A stretch of 64,000 nucleotides of DNA from Herbaspirillum sp. SJZ107 (GCF_006715485.1 NZ_VFNH01000005.1:248001-312000), one strand, 5' to 3'. Positions 1-8,333 are shown, counted from the stretch's first letter. A program made the numbers and translations. Notes: generated by a model from the letters alone, not told the origin.

Positions 1-1023
1 CTTCTTGCGGTAGCGGATCGAGGACCACACCGAGGCGCCGATGAAGGCCACGCCTGCCAGGCCGGTGATCATTTCAGGCACATGGAACTTCATGCTTGCC
101 AGCATGATCAGCGCCAGGATGCCGATCGCATAATGGGCACCATGCTCGAGGAACACGTACTGGTCGAGCGTGCCCTTGTCCACCAGGTACACCGTCAGCG
201 AACGCACGAACATTGCACCGATCGCCAGGCCCAGCATGATGATCACGACGTCGTTGGTGATGGCGAACGCGCCGATCACGCCGTCGAAGCTGAACGATGC
301 ATCCAGCACTTCCAGGTACAGGAAGCCGCCGATACCGCCGCGCTTGACCATCTCGCCGACCTCGCCGCCGCCCTCTTCCGAGCCTTCCAGCAGGTTGCTC
401 AGCACATCCACGCCGACGTAGATCAGGATGCCCCACAGGCCCGACATCAGCACCACCATCTTCTGCGCCTCGGTCACCAGCGACAGGCTGGCCATCAGGG
501 CGCCGATCGCGATCATCACCGAGATCGAGGACACCTTGCCCAGCGCGCCGAGTTTGGCTTCGAAGTGGCCCAGCCAGTGGTGTTCCTTCTCGTCGTCGAA
601 CAGGAAGTTCAGGAACACCAGCAGCAGGAACATGCCGCCGAATGCCGCCACTTCAGCGTGGTGGTTGGTCAGGTGCTGCGAGTACGCTTTCGGGTTTTCC
701 AGCGCCAGGTTCCAGACGTCCATCAGGCCCAGGTCGGCCGCCACCGCGACGATCACCAGCGGGAACAGCAGGCGCATACCGAACACGGCGATGATGATGC
801 CGACGCCGAGGAACAGTTTTTTCCAGAACTCATCCCAGGTCTTCAGCACCGAGGCGTTGACCACCGCGTTGTCGAAGGACAGCGAGACTTCCATCACGGC
901 CAGGATCGCGGCGATACCCACCGCCGTGACCAGCCCCCCCATGCCGCCATGTTCGTAACCCCACCAGCCGGCCACCGCCAGGCATAGCGCCGTCACGATG
1001 AATGAAATTCTGAAATGCTTCAT
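1..1023 (-). CDS. DUF475 (TerC-like) integral membrane protein, C-terminus cut by window edge
   Basis: The frame runs off the left edge; 341 codons are visible from the ATG at 1023. The protein is strongly hydrophobic with an acidic cytoplasmic loop (about residues 212-226). Two related signatures with acidic residues inside membrane helices, EVSLSFDNAVVNASVL near residue 45 and EVLDASFSFDGVIGAF near residue 238, are typical of the DUF475/TerC/Alx superfamily, which is linked to metal-ion export or tellurite resistance. The substrate of DUF475 members is not established. It is divergent from the NhaR-type regulator, with 132 bases between the two starts, so that regulator is a natural candidate for its control (inference). 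Confidence 0.88.
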   Translation of the reverse strand, partial: MKHFRISFIVTALCLAVAGWWGYEHGGMGGLVTAVGIAAILAVMEVSLSFDNAVVNASVLKTWDEFWKKLFLGVGIIIAVFGMRLLFPLVIVAVAADLGLMDVWNLALENPKAYSQHLTNHHAEVAAFGGMFLLLVFLNFLFDDEKEHHWLGHFEAKLGALGKVSSISVMIAIGALMASLSLVTEAQKMVVLMSGLWGILIYVGVDVLSNLLEGSEEGGGEVGEMVKRGGIGGFLYLEVLDASFSFDGVIGAFAITNDVVIIMLGLAIGAMFVRSLTVYLVDKGTLDQYVFLEHGAHYAIGILALIMLASMKFHVPEMITGLAGVAFIGASVWSSIRYRKK

Positions 1024-1094
1024 GTTTGATTCACCCCTGCTCTTGTTTTTTATTGACAAGACGCAGTGTAAAGATCAGCATCAAAAGGAAAAAG

Positions 1095-1119
1095 CGAAGA
1101 TACTGTGAGTATTACTTCG
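1095..1119. promoter_or_regulatory. Palindromic operator candidate between DUF475 gene and nhaR-like gene
   Basis: The core ATACT-gtg-AGTAT is flanked by a second pair of arms, CGAAG on the left and CTTCG on the right. It lies in the divergent control region, 37 bases before the regulator start, where a LysR-type protein would bind its own promoter. Binding is inferred from position and symmetry only. Confidence 0.4.
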
Positions 1120-1155
1120 AAAAAACCTGCTAGCTGAAGAATTCGAGCCTATTTC

Positions 1156-2067
1156 ATGAAGAACGACATCAATTTTCGCCACCTGTATTACTTCTGGGTC
1201 GTGGCCAAGGAAGGCGGCATCACGCGCGCCGCCGAGCGCCTCGGCCTGGCCGTGCAGACCATCAGTTCGCAGCTGACCCTGCTCGAACAGGCCTTGGGCA
1301 AGGCCATGTTCACGCAGCAGGGCCGGCGCCTGGTCCTGACCGAGGCCGGCCGCGTGGCGATGAACTACGCCGACCAGATTTTCCTGTTGGGCGAGCAGCT
1401 GCAGGAAGCACTGAACGAGGCCGACAGCGGACGCATCCGCCTGACGGTGGGCATCTCGGATTCGCTGCCCAAGCTGTCGGCCTACCGCATGCTGGAAGCG
1501 GCGACCCAGATGGACCGGGCCGTGAGGCTGGTCTGCTACGAAGACCAGTTCGAGGCGCTGCTGGCCGACCTCGCCCTGCACAAGCTGGACGTGGTGCTGA
1601 CCGACCGCGAGGTGCGCGCCAGCAGCGCCCTGAAAGTGTTCAGCCACCAGTTGTTCGAAAGCGAGATGGAAGTGGTCGGGACGCCCGCCCTGGCCGAGCG
1701 CTACCACGACGGCGACGGCTTCCCCGGGAATTTGAACGGCGCGCCCTTTTTACTACCGGCACGTAATAATGCCCTGCGCGGCAAGATCGACGAATGGTTC
1801 GTCCAGCACCACGTGCGGCCGGACGTGGTCGGCGAATTCGAGGACAATGCCCTCCTGAATACCTTCGGCCGGCGCGGCCTGGGCCTGTTCTTCGCACCGG
1901 CGGCCCTGGCCACCGAGGTCGAGCAACAGTTCGGCGCGGTCCGGATCGGCAAGGTGCCGAGCGTGCGCGAACAGTTCTACGTGATCTCCAACGACCGCAA
2001 GATCAAGCATCCGGCGGTCGAGGCCATCCTCGCGGCGGCCCAGACAGGTGAACTTGGAGCGGGGTAA
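1156..2067 (+). CDS. nhaR: LysR-family transcriptional regulator, NhaR type
   Basis: 303 residues, close to the usual NhaR length of about 300. The N-terminus reads NFRHLYYFWVVAKEGGITRA, which matches the NhaR-specific helix-turn-helix (HLYYFW...KEG...AAE) better than generic LysR proteins, and the effector domain keeps the NhaR-like stretch HKLDVVLTD followed by GEFEDNALLNTFG. NhaR proteins sense sodium and activate Na+/H+ antiporter genes in enterobacteria. Here no nhaA is visible; the divergent neighbour is a DUF475 membrane protein. The target in this organism is therefore unknown, but ion homeostasis is a fair guess. Confidence 0.85.
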   Translation: MKNDINFRHLYYFWVVAKEGGITRAAERLGLAVQTISSQLTLLEQALGKAMFTQQGRRLVLTEAGRVAMNYADQIFLLGEQLQEALNEADSGRIRLTVGISDSLPKLSAYRMLEAATQMDRAVRLVCYEDQFEALLADLALHKLDVVLTDREVRASSALKVFSHQLFESEMEVVGTPALAERYHDGDGFPGNLNGAPFLLPARNNALRGKIDEWFVQHHVRPDVVGEFEDNALLNTFGRRGLGLFFAPAALATEVEQQFGAVRIGKVPSVREQFYVISNDRKIKHPAVEAILAAAQTGELGAG

Positions 2068-2122
2068 ACGGTAAGCTGTACAATGCCTGCACAGGGATTG
2101 CCTTTTAGTTAATTATTAATCT

Positions 2123-3469
2123 ATGCAAAACGTATTATTCGTCGTTCTGGCGCTGGTGTTGGTGGCGCTGAACGGCTTCTTCGTGGCGGCCGAATTCGGT
2201 ATCGTCACCCTGCGCAAGACGCGCGTCCGCGCGATCGCAAAAACCGGCGGCCTGCGCGGCCGCATCCTGTACAAGGTTCACAGCCAGCTCGACGCCTACC
2301 TGTCCGCCTGCCAGCTCGGCATCACCCTGGCCTCGCTCGGCCTGGGCTGGGTCGGCGAACCGGCGTTTGCGCGCATCCTGGAACCGCTGTTCGCGCTGGC
2401 CGGCGTCACCAACGAACAGCTGATCCACGGCGTCTCCTTCGTGATCGCCTTCGGCGTGATCTCGTTCCTGCATATCGTGGTCGGCGAGCTGGCGCCGAAG
2501 TCGCTGGCGATCCGCATTCCCGAAAAGGTCGGCCTGTGGAGCGCGCTGCCGCTGTACGGCTTTTATTGGGCGATGTACCCGGCCATCTGGCTGCTGAACG
2601 CCAGCGCCAACCTGGTGCTGCGCATCGCGGGTCTCTCCGGCGCGGGCGGGCACGAAACGCATTATTCGAACGAAGAACTGAAACTGATCCTGCGCACCGG
2701 CACCAGCATGCCGGGCGAAAAATTTACTCACGACGAGCGCCACATCCTGGCCCAGTCGCTCGAGTTCAGCCAGCACTCGGTGGCCGACCTGATGCGGCCG
2801 ATCAACGAAGTCAGCGCCCTGTACGCCAGCCGTTCGCTCGAGGACAACCTCGACACCATGCGCCGCAACCGCTTCTCGCGCTACCCCTACTTCGACGAGG
2901 AAGGCGAGGAAGTGCTGGGCGTGATCCACCTGAAGGACCTGTTCTTCGCCGAACAGGCCGGCAAGGACACCACCGACCTCACCGAATACCTGCGCCCGGT
3001 CGAGATGATCTCGGCGCGCACCCCGGCCATCGAACTGTTCCGCCGCTTCCGCACCGGCGCCCCGCACTTCGCGCTGATCGGCGAAAAGGGCAAGCGCCCG
3101 GTCGGCTTCATCACGCTCGACAACCTGCTGGGCGCCATCGTCGGCGAGATCCGCGACGAATTCCGCCTCAACGAAAACGACTGGCTCAAGCAGGGCGACG
3201 GCACCTACATCGGCAAGGCCAGCCTGCCGATCGTCTCGCTCGAACGCGTGCTCGGCATCGACATCGACAACGAGGCGATGGGCCTGGACGAGGTGGAATC
3301 GGTGGGCGGCCTCTTGATGGCGAAGCTGGGCGACATTCCGAAGCAGGGCCAGCGCATCGAGTTTCCGAAGTTCGACGTGGTGGTCAAGAAGACCAACGGG
3401 CCGCGGATTCTGCTGGTGAAGGTGATTCCGCAGCTGGCGCGCGGGGCCGATGAGGATGATCTGGATTGA
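2123..3469 (+). CDS. CNNM/CorC (HlyC) family membrane protein with CBS pair
   Basis: 448 residues, in the normal range for the family often called hemolysin-like or CorB/CNNM. Order of parts: DUF21 transmembrane domain with about four helices (residues 1-190), a CBS pair (about 205-335) that usually binds adenine nucleotides, and a C-terminal CorC/HlyC transporter-associated domain (about 350-435). Such proteins take part in Mg2+ or other divalent cation transport; the hemolysin label is historical. It starts 55 bases after the nhaR-like gene in the same direction and may share its transcript. An inverted pair of REP-like elements follows it. Confidence 0.88.
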   Translation: MQNVLFVVLALVLVALNGFFVAAEFGIVTLRKTRVRAIAKTGGLRGRILYKVHSQLDAYLSACQLGITLASLGLGWVGEPAFARILEPLFALAGVTNEQLIHGVSFVIAFGVISFLHIVVGELAPKSLAIRIPEKVGLWSALPLYGFYWAMYPAIWLLNASANLVLRIAGLSGAGGHETHYSNEELKLILRTGTSMPGEKFTHDERHILAQSLEFSQHSVADLMRPINEVSALYASRSLEDNLDTMRRNRFSRYPYFDEEGEEVLGVIHLKDLFFAEQAGKDTTDLTEYLRPVEMISARTPAIELFRRFRTGAPHFALIGEKGKRPVGFITLDNLLGAIVGEIRDEFRLNENDWLKQGDGTYIGKASLPIVSLERVLGIDIDNEAMGLDEVESVGGLLMAKLGDIPKQGQRIEFPKFDVVVKKTNGPRILLVKVIPQLARGADEDDLD

Positions 3470-3507
3470 TCCGGAGACGTTGGCCCAAGAATTGTAATGA
3501 CATAACC

Positions 3508-3613
3508 AACGTCGCCCCTGCGCAGGCAGGGGCCCAAGGTTGCATGAACAGCCGTAGCACATGCCGCTGGCCTGCAACGAACTTGGGGCCCTGCCTGCGC
3601 AGGGGCGACGGTT
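3508..3613. repeat. Inverted pair of REP-like palindromes (REPIN/BIME-like)
   Basis: Left arm 3508-3537 and right arm 3583-3613 are near-perfect reverse complements separated by about 45 bases. Each arm is itself a small palindrome (CCCCTGC-gcag-GCAGGGG) with an asymmetric CGTCG/CTTGG flank. Related single copies occur at 21548-21575 and 34763-34790. The arrangement is that of REP sequences spread by RAYT transposases; it could also act as a terminator between the convergent/tandem transcripts here. Confidence 0.7.
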
Positions 3614-3645
3614 CAAAATGCGCAGGTAACGCGAGGTCAAGCACC

Positions 3646-4407
3646 ATGCACCTGTACCAGGAATTCCCCCCGCATCCCGCCCTGGCCGCCCACGTCGCCT
3701 GCCTCTGGACCAGCCGTGCCCTCCCCGCCGCCGCCCCGGTCCGCCACCGCATCCTCCCCGACAACTGCATCGACATCCTGTGGCAAGACCGCGCCCCGCT
3801 CGGCTTCGTGGCCGGCATGATGTCGCGCGCGCACCGGGTCGAGATGGCGCAGCCGACGCTGACGCTGGCGGTGCGCTTCCTGCCCGGCGCGGCGCGCGCC
3901 TTCTTCGGCCTGCCGCTGCATGCGCTGCAGGACGGCCATCCCGCGCTGGACGACCTGTGGCCGCGTGCCGACGCCGAGGCGCTGGCCGCCGCCCTGTGGG
4001 AACGCGAGCGGACAGTGGCGCAGCGGCTGGCCATTCTCCAGCGCGCCCTGCTGGCGCGCCTGCGCGCCGTGGAACCCGGTCCGACCGATCGCCTGGCGCG
4101 TGCCGCGGTCGGCCTGATCGACCAGGCCGGCGGCGCCGTCCGCATCGACGACCTGGCGCGCACGCTGGGCGTCTCGCGCCAGCACCTGGCGCTGCAGTTC
4201 CGCGAACGCGTGGGCCTGGCACCCAAGACCTTCGCCATGGTCAGCCGCTTCCGCCGCGCCGGCGCCGTACTGCGCCGGCAAACCGGCGCCGTCGACTGGC
4301 CCCGGCTGGCCCTCGATTGCGGCTACTACGACCAGTCGCACCTGATCCACGAATTCCGCCTGTTCGCGGACGAGACGCCGGAGCGCTTCGCCCGCCCGCG
4401 CGCCTGA
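3646..4407 (+). CDS. AraC-family transcriptional regulator with DUF6597-like N-terminal domain
   Basis: 253 residues from the ATG at 3646. An in-frame start at 3466 exists, but it would translate through the REP pair, so the downstream ATG before MHLYQEFPPHPALAAHV is chosen. The N-terminal part resembles the sensor of AraC proteins that begin with a conserved LPDGCxDI-type motif (here ILPDNCIDILW). The C-terminal 100 residues form the double helix-turn-helix, ending in LDCGYYDQSHLIHEFR, the AraC signature. It precedes a VOC-family gene by 76 bases on the same strand. The inducer is not known. Confidence 0.82.
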   Translation: MHLYQEFPPHPALAAHVACLWTSRALPAAAPVRHRILPDNCIDILWQDRAPLGFVAGMMSRAHRVEMAQPTLTLAVRFLPGAARAFFGLPLHALQDGHPALDDLWPRADAEALAAALWERERTVAQRLAILQRALLARLRAVEPGPTDRLARAAVGLIDQAGGAVRIDDLARTLGVSRQHLALQFRERVGLAPKTFAMVSRFRRAGAVLRRQTGAVDWPRLALDCGYYDQSHLIHEFRLFADETPERFARPRA

Positions 4408-4483
4408 ATCGGCTTCCATTTTTCCAATACGCCGCGCCGGCGCGATGGCATCATGGGGTTTTACCCGTCAACCGGAGACCGTC

Positions 4484-4849
4484 ATGATCCATGGATTGCG
4501 CACCGTGAAATACCCCGTCGCCGACCTCGCCCGGGCCAAGGCCTGGTTCACCGAAGTGCTCGGCGCGGCGCCCTATTTCGACCAGCCCTTCTACGTCGGC
4601 TTCAGCGTCGCCGGCTTCGAACTCGGCCTGGTCCCGGATGGCACGCCCGGCACCGCGGGTTCGGTGGTGTACTGGGGCGTGGACGACATCGAAGCCGAAG
4701 TCGCGCGCATCGTCGGGCTCGGAGCGAGCGTGCACGAGGAGGTGCAGGAAGTCGGCGAAGGCATCAAGGTGGCGGAGCTGAAGGATCCGTTCGGGAATGT
4801 GCTGGGCTTGATCTTGAATCCGCTGTTCGATCCGGCGGCGGTGCGCTGA
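4484..4849 (+). CDS. VOC family protein (glyoxalase/bleomycin-resistance fold)
   Basis: 121 residues, one vicinal-oxygen-chelate module pair as usual for the family. The ATG at 4484 follows GGAGACC by a normal distance; an upstream in-frame ATG at 4445 lacks this. The sequence begins GLRTVKYPVADLARAKAWFT, a typical VOC beta-alpha start, and ends ELKDPFGNVLGLILNP, the typical last strand with a metal-ligand-type region. Such proteins can be lyases, dioxygenases or antibiotic-binding proteins, and the substrate here cannot be told. The 3' end overlaps the convergent AraC gene by 86 bases. Confidence 0.82.
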   Translation: MIHGLRTVKYPVADLARAKAWFTEVLGAAPYFDQPFYVGFSVAGFELGLVPDGTPGTAGSVVYWGVDDIEAEVARIVGLGASVHEEVQEVGEGIKVAELKDPFGNVLGLILNPLFDPAAVR

Positions 4850-5660
4850 CTGCCTGCGCGTCGTCCCGATACCGGCCCGGCGCCTGCCCCACCAGCCTGC
4901 GGAAATCCGACGTGAAGTGCGCCTGGTCGACGTAGCCCAGGTCCAGCGCCAGCGCGCTCAGGTCGAGGTCGCCGCCCTGCGCCAGCCGGTCGGCCGCCTC
5001 GTGCAGCCGGTAACGCCGGATCACCCATTTCGGGCTGACCCCGACGTACTCGCTGAACAGCTGCTGCAGGCTGCGCACACCCATTCCGGCCGCGGCGGCC
5101 AGCGCCTCGACCCGGGTCAGCCCGGGCGTGCTCTCGGCCGTGCGCAGGATCGCGCCAATGCGCTCCACCTGCGGGTCGGCGGCCGGCAGCCGGGCGCGCA
5201 GCAGCGTGCCGGCGGCATCGATCATGGCCATGTCGTCGGGGGCAGCCAGCACCGCGTCCAAGGCGGCCGCATCGTCCCAGCCGAATACCGACGACAGCGG
5301 CAGTACCCGGTCGCTGATCGTGTGCAGCGGCCGTCCGAGGAAGGCGCGGAAGGCGCCGGGGCGGAACTTCAGGCCGCATAGCTTGCCGGCGGCCTGCAGC
5401 GTGTAATCGAAGGCTCCCGTCACCACGCCGAACACCCCGCTGCGCACGCGGTCGAACACCACATGCACGCTCGGATAAGGCAGCGTGCGCTGCACGAAGG
5501 GCGGCTGGCCGCGCAAGTCCCATTCGACGATCCAGACATGCTCGATGAAGGGCGCCAGGTCGGGTGGCGGCAGGTAGCGCTCCATGCGGAACATCCTGCC
5601 GGCGAGCGCAGGTGCGACCACGCCCTTGGCGCGGTCCGGGACGGTGGCGGGCGTCGTCAT
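4764..5660 (-). CDS. AraC-family transcriptional regulator
   Basis: About 298 residues. The ATG at 5660 is preceded by AGGA at 5 bases, so it is preferred over the in-frame ATG at 5672. The N-terminal half is a DUF6597-like sensor (MERYLPPPDLAPFIEHVWIV), and the C-terminal half is an AraC DNA-binding domain ending LDLGYVDQAHFTSDFRRLVG. After that domain comes a low-complexity tail of about 30 residues (SAPPPDRTADSRSS and on) that is encoded antisense to the VOC gene. The tail is probably a result of readthrough into the neighbour and not a functional domain. It is divergent from the GST gene. Confidence 0.82.
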   Translation of the reverse strand: MTTPATVPDRAKGVVAPALAGRMFRMERYLPPPDLAPFIEHVWIVEWDLRGQPPFVQRTLPYPSVHVVFDRVRSGVFGVVTGAFDYTLQAAGKLCGLKFRPGAFRAFLGRPLHTISDRVLPLSSVFGWDDAAALDAVLAAPDDMAMIDAAGTLLRARLPAADPQVERIGAILRTAESTPGLTRVEALAAAAGMGVRSLQQLFSEYVGVSPKWVIRRYRLHEAADRLAQGGDLDLSALALDLGYVDQAHFTSDFRRLVGQAPGRYRDDAQAVSAPPPDRTADSRSSPAHSRTDPSAPPP

Positions 5661-5768
5661 CGATGTCCTCATGCGGTAAGGAATACGGCAGATTCTAGCA
5701 TTCGCGTTTTTGCAAGACGGCGCCGCCGCCCGCCCCTACCCTGAAGCCTCGCATCCACCGAGGACATC

Positions 5769-6386
5769 ATGAAACCCACCCTGTACCACGCCCCGCATTC
5801 GCGCGCCGGTGCCGTCCGCATCCTGCTCGAAGAACTCGGCATCGACTACCACCTGCACCTGCTGGACCTGACACGCAACCAGCAGCGCGCCCCCGCCTAC
5901 CTGGCCGTCAACCCGATGGGCAAGGTGCCGGCCATCCTGCACGACGGCACGCTGGTCACCGAGCAGCCGGCGATCTTCATCTACCTGGCCGACCGCTACC
6001 TGCAGTCCGGACTCGCCCCAGGACTGGACGACCCGCTGCGCGGCCCGTACCTGCGCTGGCTGGCCTTCTATGGATCGGTGTTCGAGCCGGCCATCATCGA
6101 CCGCGCCCTCGAGCGCGCGCCGGCGCCGCCGTCGCTGTGCCCGTACGGCGACTACGACACCATGCTGGCCACCTTCACGGCCCCGCTGCGTGCCGGTCCC
6201 TGGCTGCTGGGCGAACGCTTCTCGGCGGCCGACATCCTGTGGGCCAGCGCGCTGGGCTGGATGACCGGCTTCGGCCTGGTGCCGAAGCTGCCCGAGATCA
6301 TGGCCTACGTCGAGCGCCTGCGCGACCGTCCGGCAGCACGCAAGGCCATCGCCGCCGATGCTGCGCTGGCGGCGGCGCAGGCGTGA
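5769..6386 (+). CDS. Glutathione S-transferase family protein
   Basis: 205 residues, the usual GST size. The thioredoxin-like N-terminal domain starts KPTLYHAPHSRAGAVRILLE and holds the conserved cis-Pro region (NPMGKVPAIL) and glutathione gamma-glutamyl contact (TEQPAIFIYLAD). The alpha-helical C-terminal domain keeps the N-capping box (FSAADILWASALGW). GSTs conjugate or reduce electrophiles with glutathione in the cytoplasm. AGGA stands before the ATG. A divergent promoter region shared with the AraC gene suggests that this regulator may control it, which is an inference. Confidence 0.88.
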   Translation: MKPTLYHAPHSRAGAVRILLEELGIDYHLHLLDLTRNQQRAPAYLAVNPMGKVPAILHDGTLVTEQPAIFIYLADRYLQSGLAPGLDDPLRGPYLRWLAFYGSVFEPAIIDRALERAPAPPSLCPYGDYDTMLATFTAPLRAGPWLLGERFSAADILWASALGWMTGFGLVPKLPEIMAYVERLRDRPAARKAIAADAALAAAQA

Positions 6387-6889
6387 CCGGCGCTCGGTAG
6401 CTCAGCTGGCATTCTCCTGAACCACCAGCGCCAACTGTACGTCATCGCCGACCTTCACACCCATGCGCTCGCCGAGCGGGCCGACCAGCACCGGCGCGGC
6501 GACGGTGCGCGCGCCGATCCGGCAGTCCTCGTCCACGCGCCGCAAGGCACCGAGCGCCCGCGTGAAAGCGCTGTTTCAAGCAGAGCAGCAATGCGCTGGC
6601 GCCGGCCCCTGCCAACCAGACGCAAAGCAGGCGCATGGTCAGCTGCGGGGCGGTGGAAGGCGCCTGCCCCAGCGCAGCAGGCAGGCCGGGACTCGCGGCC
6701 ACGGCTGCCATCTCCATCGGCACCATGTGCCGGTATACCGGCCAGCAGCATAGCGCCACCCCGAGCGCCCTGCGACTTGTCCTGTCAGCGTCGAGCTCGT
6801 ACACTGAACCATAACGACCCGTCCGCTATTGGCCAAGCGCTCTCCTTCGCCAACCGAACGGTAACTTCATTCAGACACGCAGGCGTCAA
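6387..6889. other. 503-base stretch without an intact gene
   Basis: No convincing complete gene was found on either strand. On the minus strand two overlapping reading frames together look like a decayed gene (see the pseudogene entry at 6402-6804). The right-hand 85 bases are AT-richer and probably hold the promoter of the membrane protein at 6890. Confidence 0.5.
6402..6804 (-). pseudogene. Possible frameshifted remnant of an unknown gene
   Basis: A minus-strand frame opens with ATG at 6804 (MYELDADRTSRRALG...) and has two hydrophobic segments up to about 6570. A second frame, shifted by one base and without a start codon, then continues with a protein-like sequence, RRVDEDCRIGARTV ... GPLGERMGVKVGDDVQLALV, to a TGA at 6402-6404. 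The last stretch has normal amino acid composition and looks like a real folded C-terminus, but I cannot name its family. One reading is a single gene broken by a frameshift; another is that both frames are chance openings in GC-rich DNA. Confidence 0.3.
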
Positions 6890-7252
6890 ATGCTCTCCTT
6901 CCGTAATTTCAACAACTCCTTTGTTCACGGAGCAGCAGCCTATTCTGCATATGCGCTAGGGCCATTTATGCACAGCATATCGAGCCTGATATTGGCTGGC
7001 CTCATCTGTGTATATGCCGGGTGGTTTCGTCAGGCATATCTCGCGTCGTTCCTGGGTGGCGTGATTGTCGCTGTCGTCAGCTGGACATTTGTGGGAATGT
7101 TGAGCTTGCCTGAACCCGGTTTTGGCATATTTTTCATGGTCCCGTTCGCGTTGCTGGTGATCTTGCCAACCGTACTCGCAGGATACGTCATCGGAAAATT
7201 TATATTTGCGATAGCGCATCGAAGAGACAAAGGTGGTGAAAGCCATCCTTGA
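6890..7252 (+). CDS. Small integral membrane protein, unknown function
   Basis: 120 residues with three clear hydrophobic segments (about residues 30-47, 51-70 and 80-105) and a basic C-terminal tail (AHRRDKGGESHP). I do not recognise the family. Codon and base use are visibly less GC-rich than the neighbours, suggesting recent acquisition. No clear ribosome site stands before the ATG at 6890; an internal ATG at 6968 would still leave all three membrane segments. The next gene starts 31 bases after its end, so the two may be co-transcribed. Confidence 0.55.
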   Translation: MLSFRNFNNSFVHGAAAYSAYALGPFMHSISSLILAGLICVYAGWFRQAYLASFLGGVIVAVVSWTFVGMLSLPEPGFGIFFMVPFALLVILPTVLAGYVIGKFIFAIAHRRDKGGESHP

Positions 7253-7283
7253 TCTACCGCCGCCTTGGCGCTGTAAGAAAAAC

Positions 7284-7673
7284 ATGTTCAGTCTGCAGAG
7301 TATCAAGGCATGGTTTCTCGCCAGACGGCCAAAGCCGTTGAGTGAACTACTGGCCGTTGAATTCGACGACGCACGCGTCAGGGTGCTTGTCCTTGCGAGA
7401 CTTGATCCTGTCTGGAATCAGGAATTCTTCTGGGCCGACATCTTGCGCGTTTGCTTCAAGGATGAGGGCCTCTACGCATCGGATTCAATCATTATCCAAT
7501 TGCACGGACGAGAGAGGCCGGTGGTCGTGCCGAGCGAGGCCAGGGGCGGCTCTGAATTTCTTGGCGCGTTAACGGAGCGCGGCTATTTCCCCCAGGATGT
7601 TTGGCGACGTGCACTAGGAGAGACGAGTGGCGCCATGCATTGCTGGCCGCCGCTCGACAGCAAAAAGGGCTGA
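7284..7673 (+). CDS. Hypothetical protein, unknown function, lower-GC pair with preceding gene
   Basis: 129 residues from ATG 7284; an upstream in-frame GTG at 7233 would overlap the previous gene. No signal peptide or membrane segment is seen. The sequence is soluble in character with mixed alpha/beta composition (AVEFDDARVRVLVLARLDP, FFWADILRVCF, SDSIIIQLHGRERPVVVPSE). The style resembles small immunity-type or contact-dependent accessory proteins, but no motif supports a specific family. Base composition is lower in GC than the surrounding genes, as in the preceding membrane protein. Confidence 0.5.
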   Translation: MFSLQSIKAWFLARRPKPLSELLAVEFDDARVRVLVLARLDPVWNQEFFWADILRVCFKDEGLYASDSIIIQLHGRERPVVVPSEARGGSEFLGALTERGYFPQDVWRRALGETSGAMHCWPPLDSKKG

Positions 7674-7796
7674 GCGTCCCACCGCTCTCACGAACCACCG
7701 GCTCGCCGCAACCCATGCACGGTCCGGCGCACGGTACTGGACCGGCGCCGCCGGCCTCGCCTATCGTGGCTGCTCCATCACTCCATATACCGTGTC

Positions 7797-8291
7797 ATGC
7801 GCTCCCTCCGCTCCCTCATCCTCGCCGCCGCCACCGCCGCCTGCTTCTGCACCCCGGTCCACGCTGCCGACAGCGGCCCGGCAGCCGACGTCGCCGGGAT
7901 CCGCCAGGTCGTCCAGCAATTCCAGGCCGCGATCATCGCCCACGACGGCAAGACCCTCGGCAGCCTGTTCCTGCAGGAGCACGGCAGCTGGCTGGAGGTA
8001 TTCGACACAGCGACCTACGAGGACGTCAAAAAACGCCACCCGGACGCAAAGAAGGTCATGCACTCGAGCTGGAAGGAGTTTGCCGACGACATCCAGAAGA
8101 GCACGAAAGCTGTCGAGGAACGCTTCTACAACGTGCGCATCGATACCAACGGCGCCGTGGGCTCGGTGTACTTCGATTTCGACTTCATCCAGGACGGCAA
8201 GGTCAGCAACCGTGGCAGCGAGACCTGGCAGATGGTGCGCGCCGAGGATGGCTGGAAAATCGGTTCGATGCTGTTTTCGATTGGGCGCTGA
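7797..8291 (+). CDS. Secreted NTF2-like/DUF4440-type protein
   Basis: 164 residues. Residues 1-23 form a Sec signal peptide with an Ala-X-Ala type end (CTPVHAADS). The mature part has the cone-shaped NTF2-like pattern: a first helix (DVAGIRQVVQQFQAAIIAHDGKTL), a middle region, and paired strands ending ETWQMVRAEDGWKIGSMLFS, which is the typical end of SnoaL/DUF4440 domains. Members range from ketosteroid isomerase-like enzymes to binding domains; no catalytic claim can be made. It is periplasmic by prediction. It sits 42 bases before the sensor kinase gene in the same direction. Confidence 0.78.
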   Translation: MRSLRSLILAAATAACFCTPVHAADSGPAADVAGIRQVVQQFQAAIIAHDGKTLGSLFLQEHGSWLEVFDTATYEDVKKRHPDAKKVMHSSWKEFADDIQKSTKAVEERFYNVRIDTNGAVGSVYFDFDFIQDGKVSNRGSETWQMVRAEDGWKIGSMLFSIGR

Positions 8292-8333
8292 GCGATTAAA
8301 ATTGTCCAGTTGCCAATACACCGGACCTGCCCC

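Noticed and set aside
2135..4222. Long minus-strand frame opposite the CNNM/CorC gene and the AraC gene
   Set aside because: It spans two unrelated genes and the REP pair and shows no domain, so it is only a product of GC bias.
6396..6409. GGTAGCTCAGCTGG, identical to the D-arm region of many tRNAs
   Set aside because: No anticodon arm, T-arm (GGTTCRA) or acceptor pairing follows within 90 bases, so this is not a tRNA; it is a chance match or at most a fragment.
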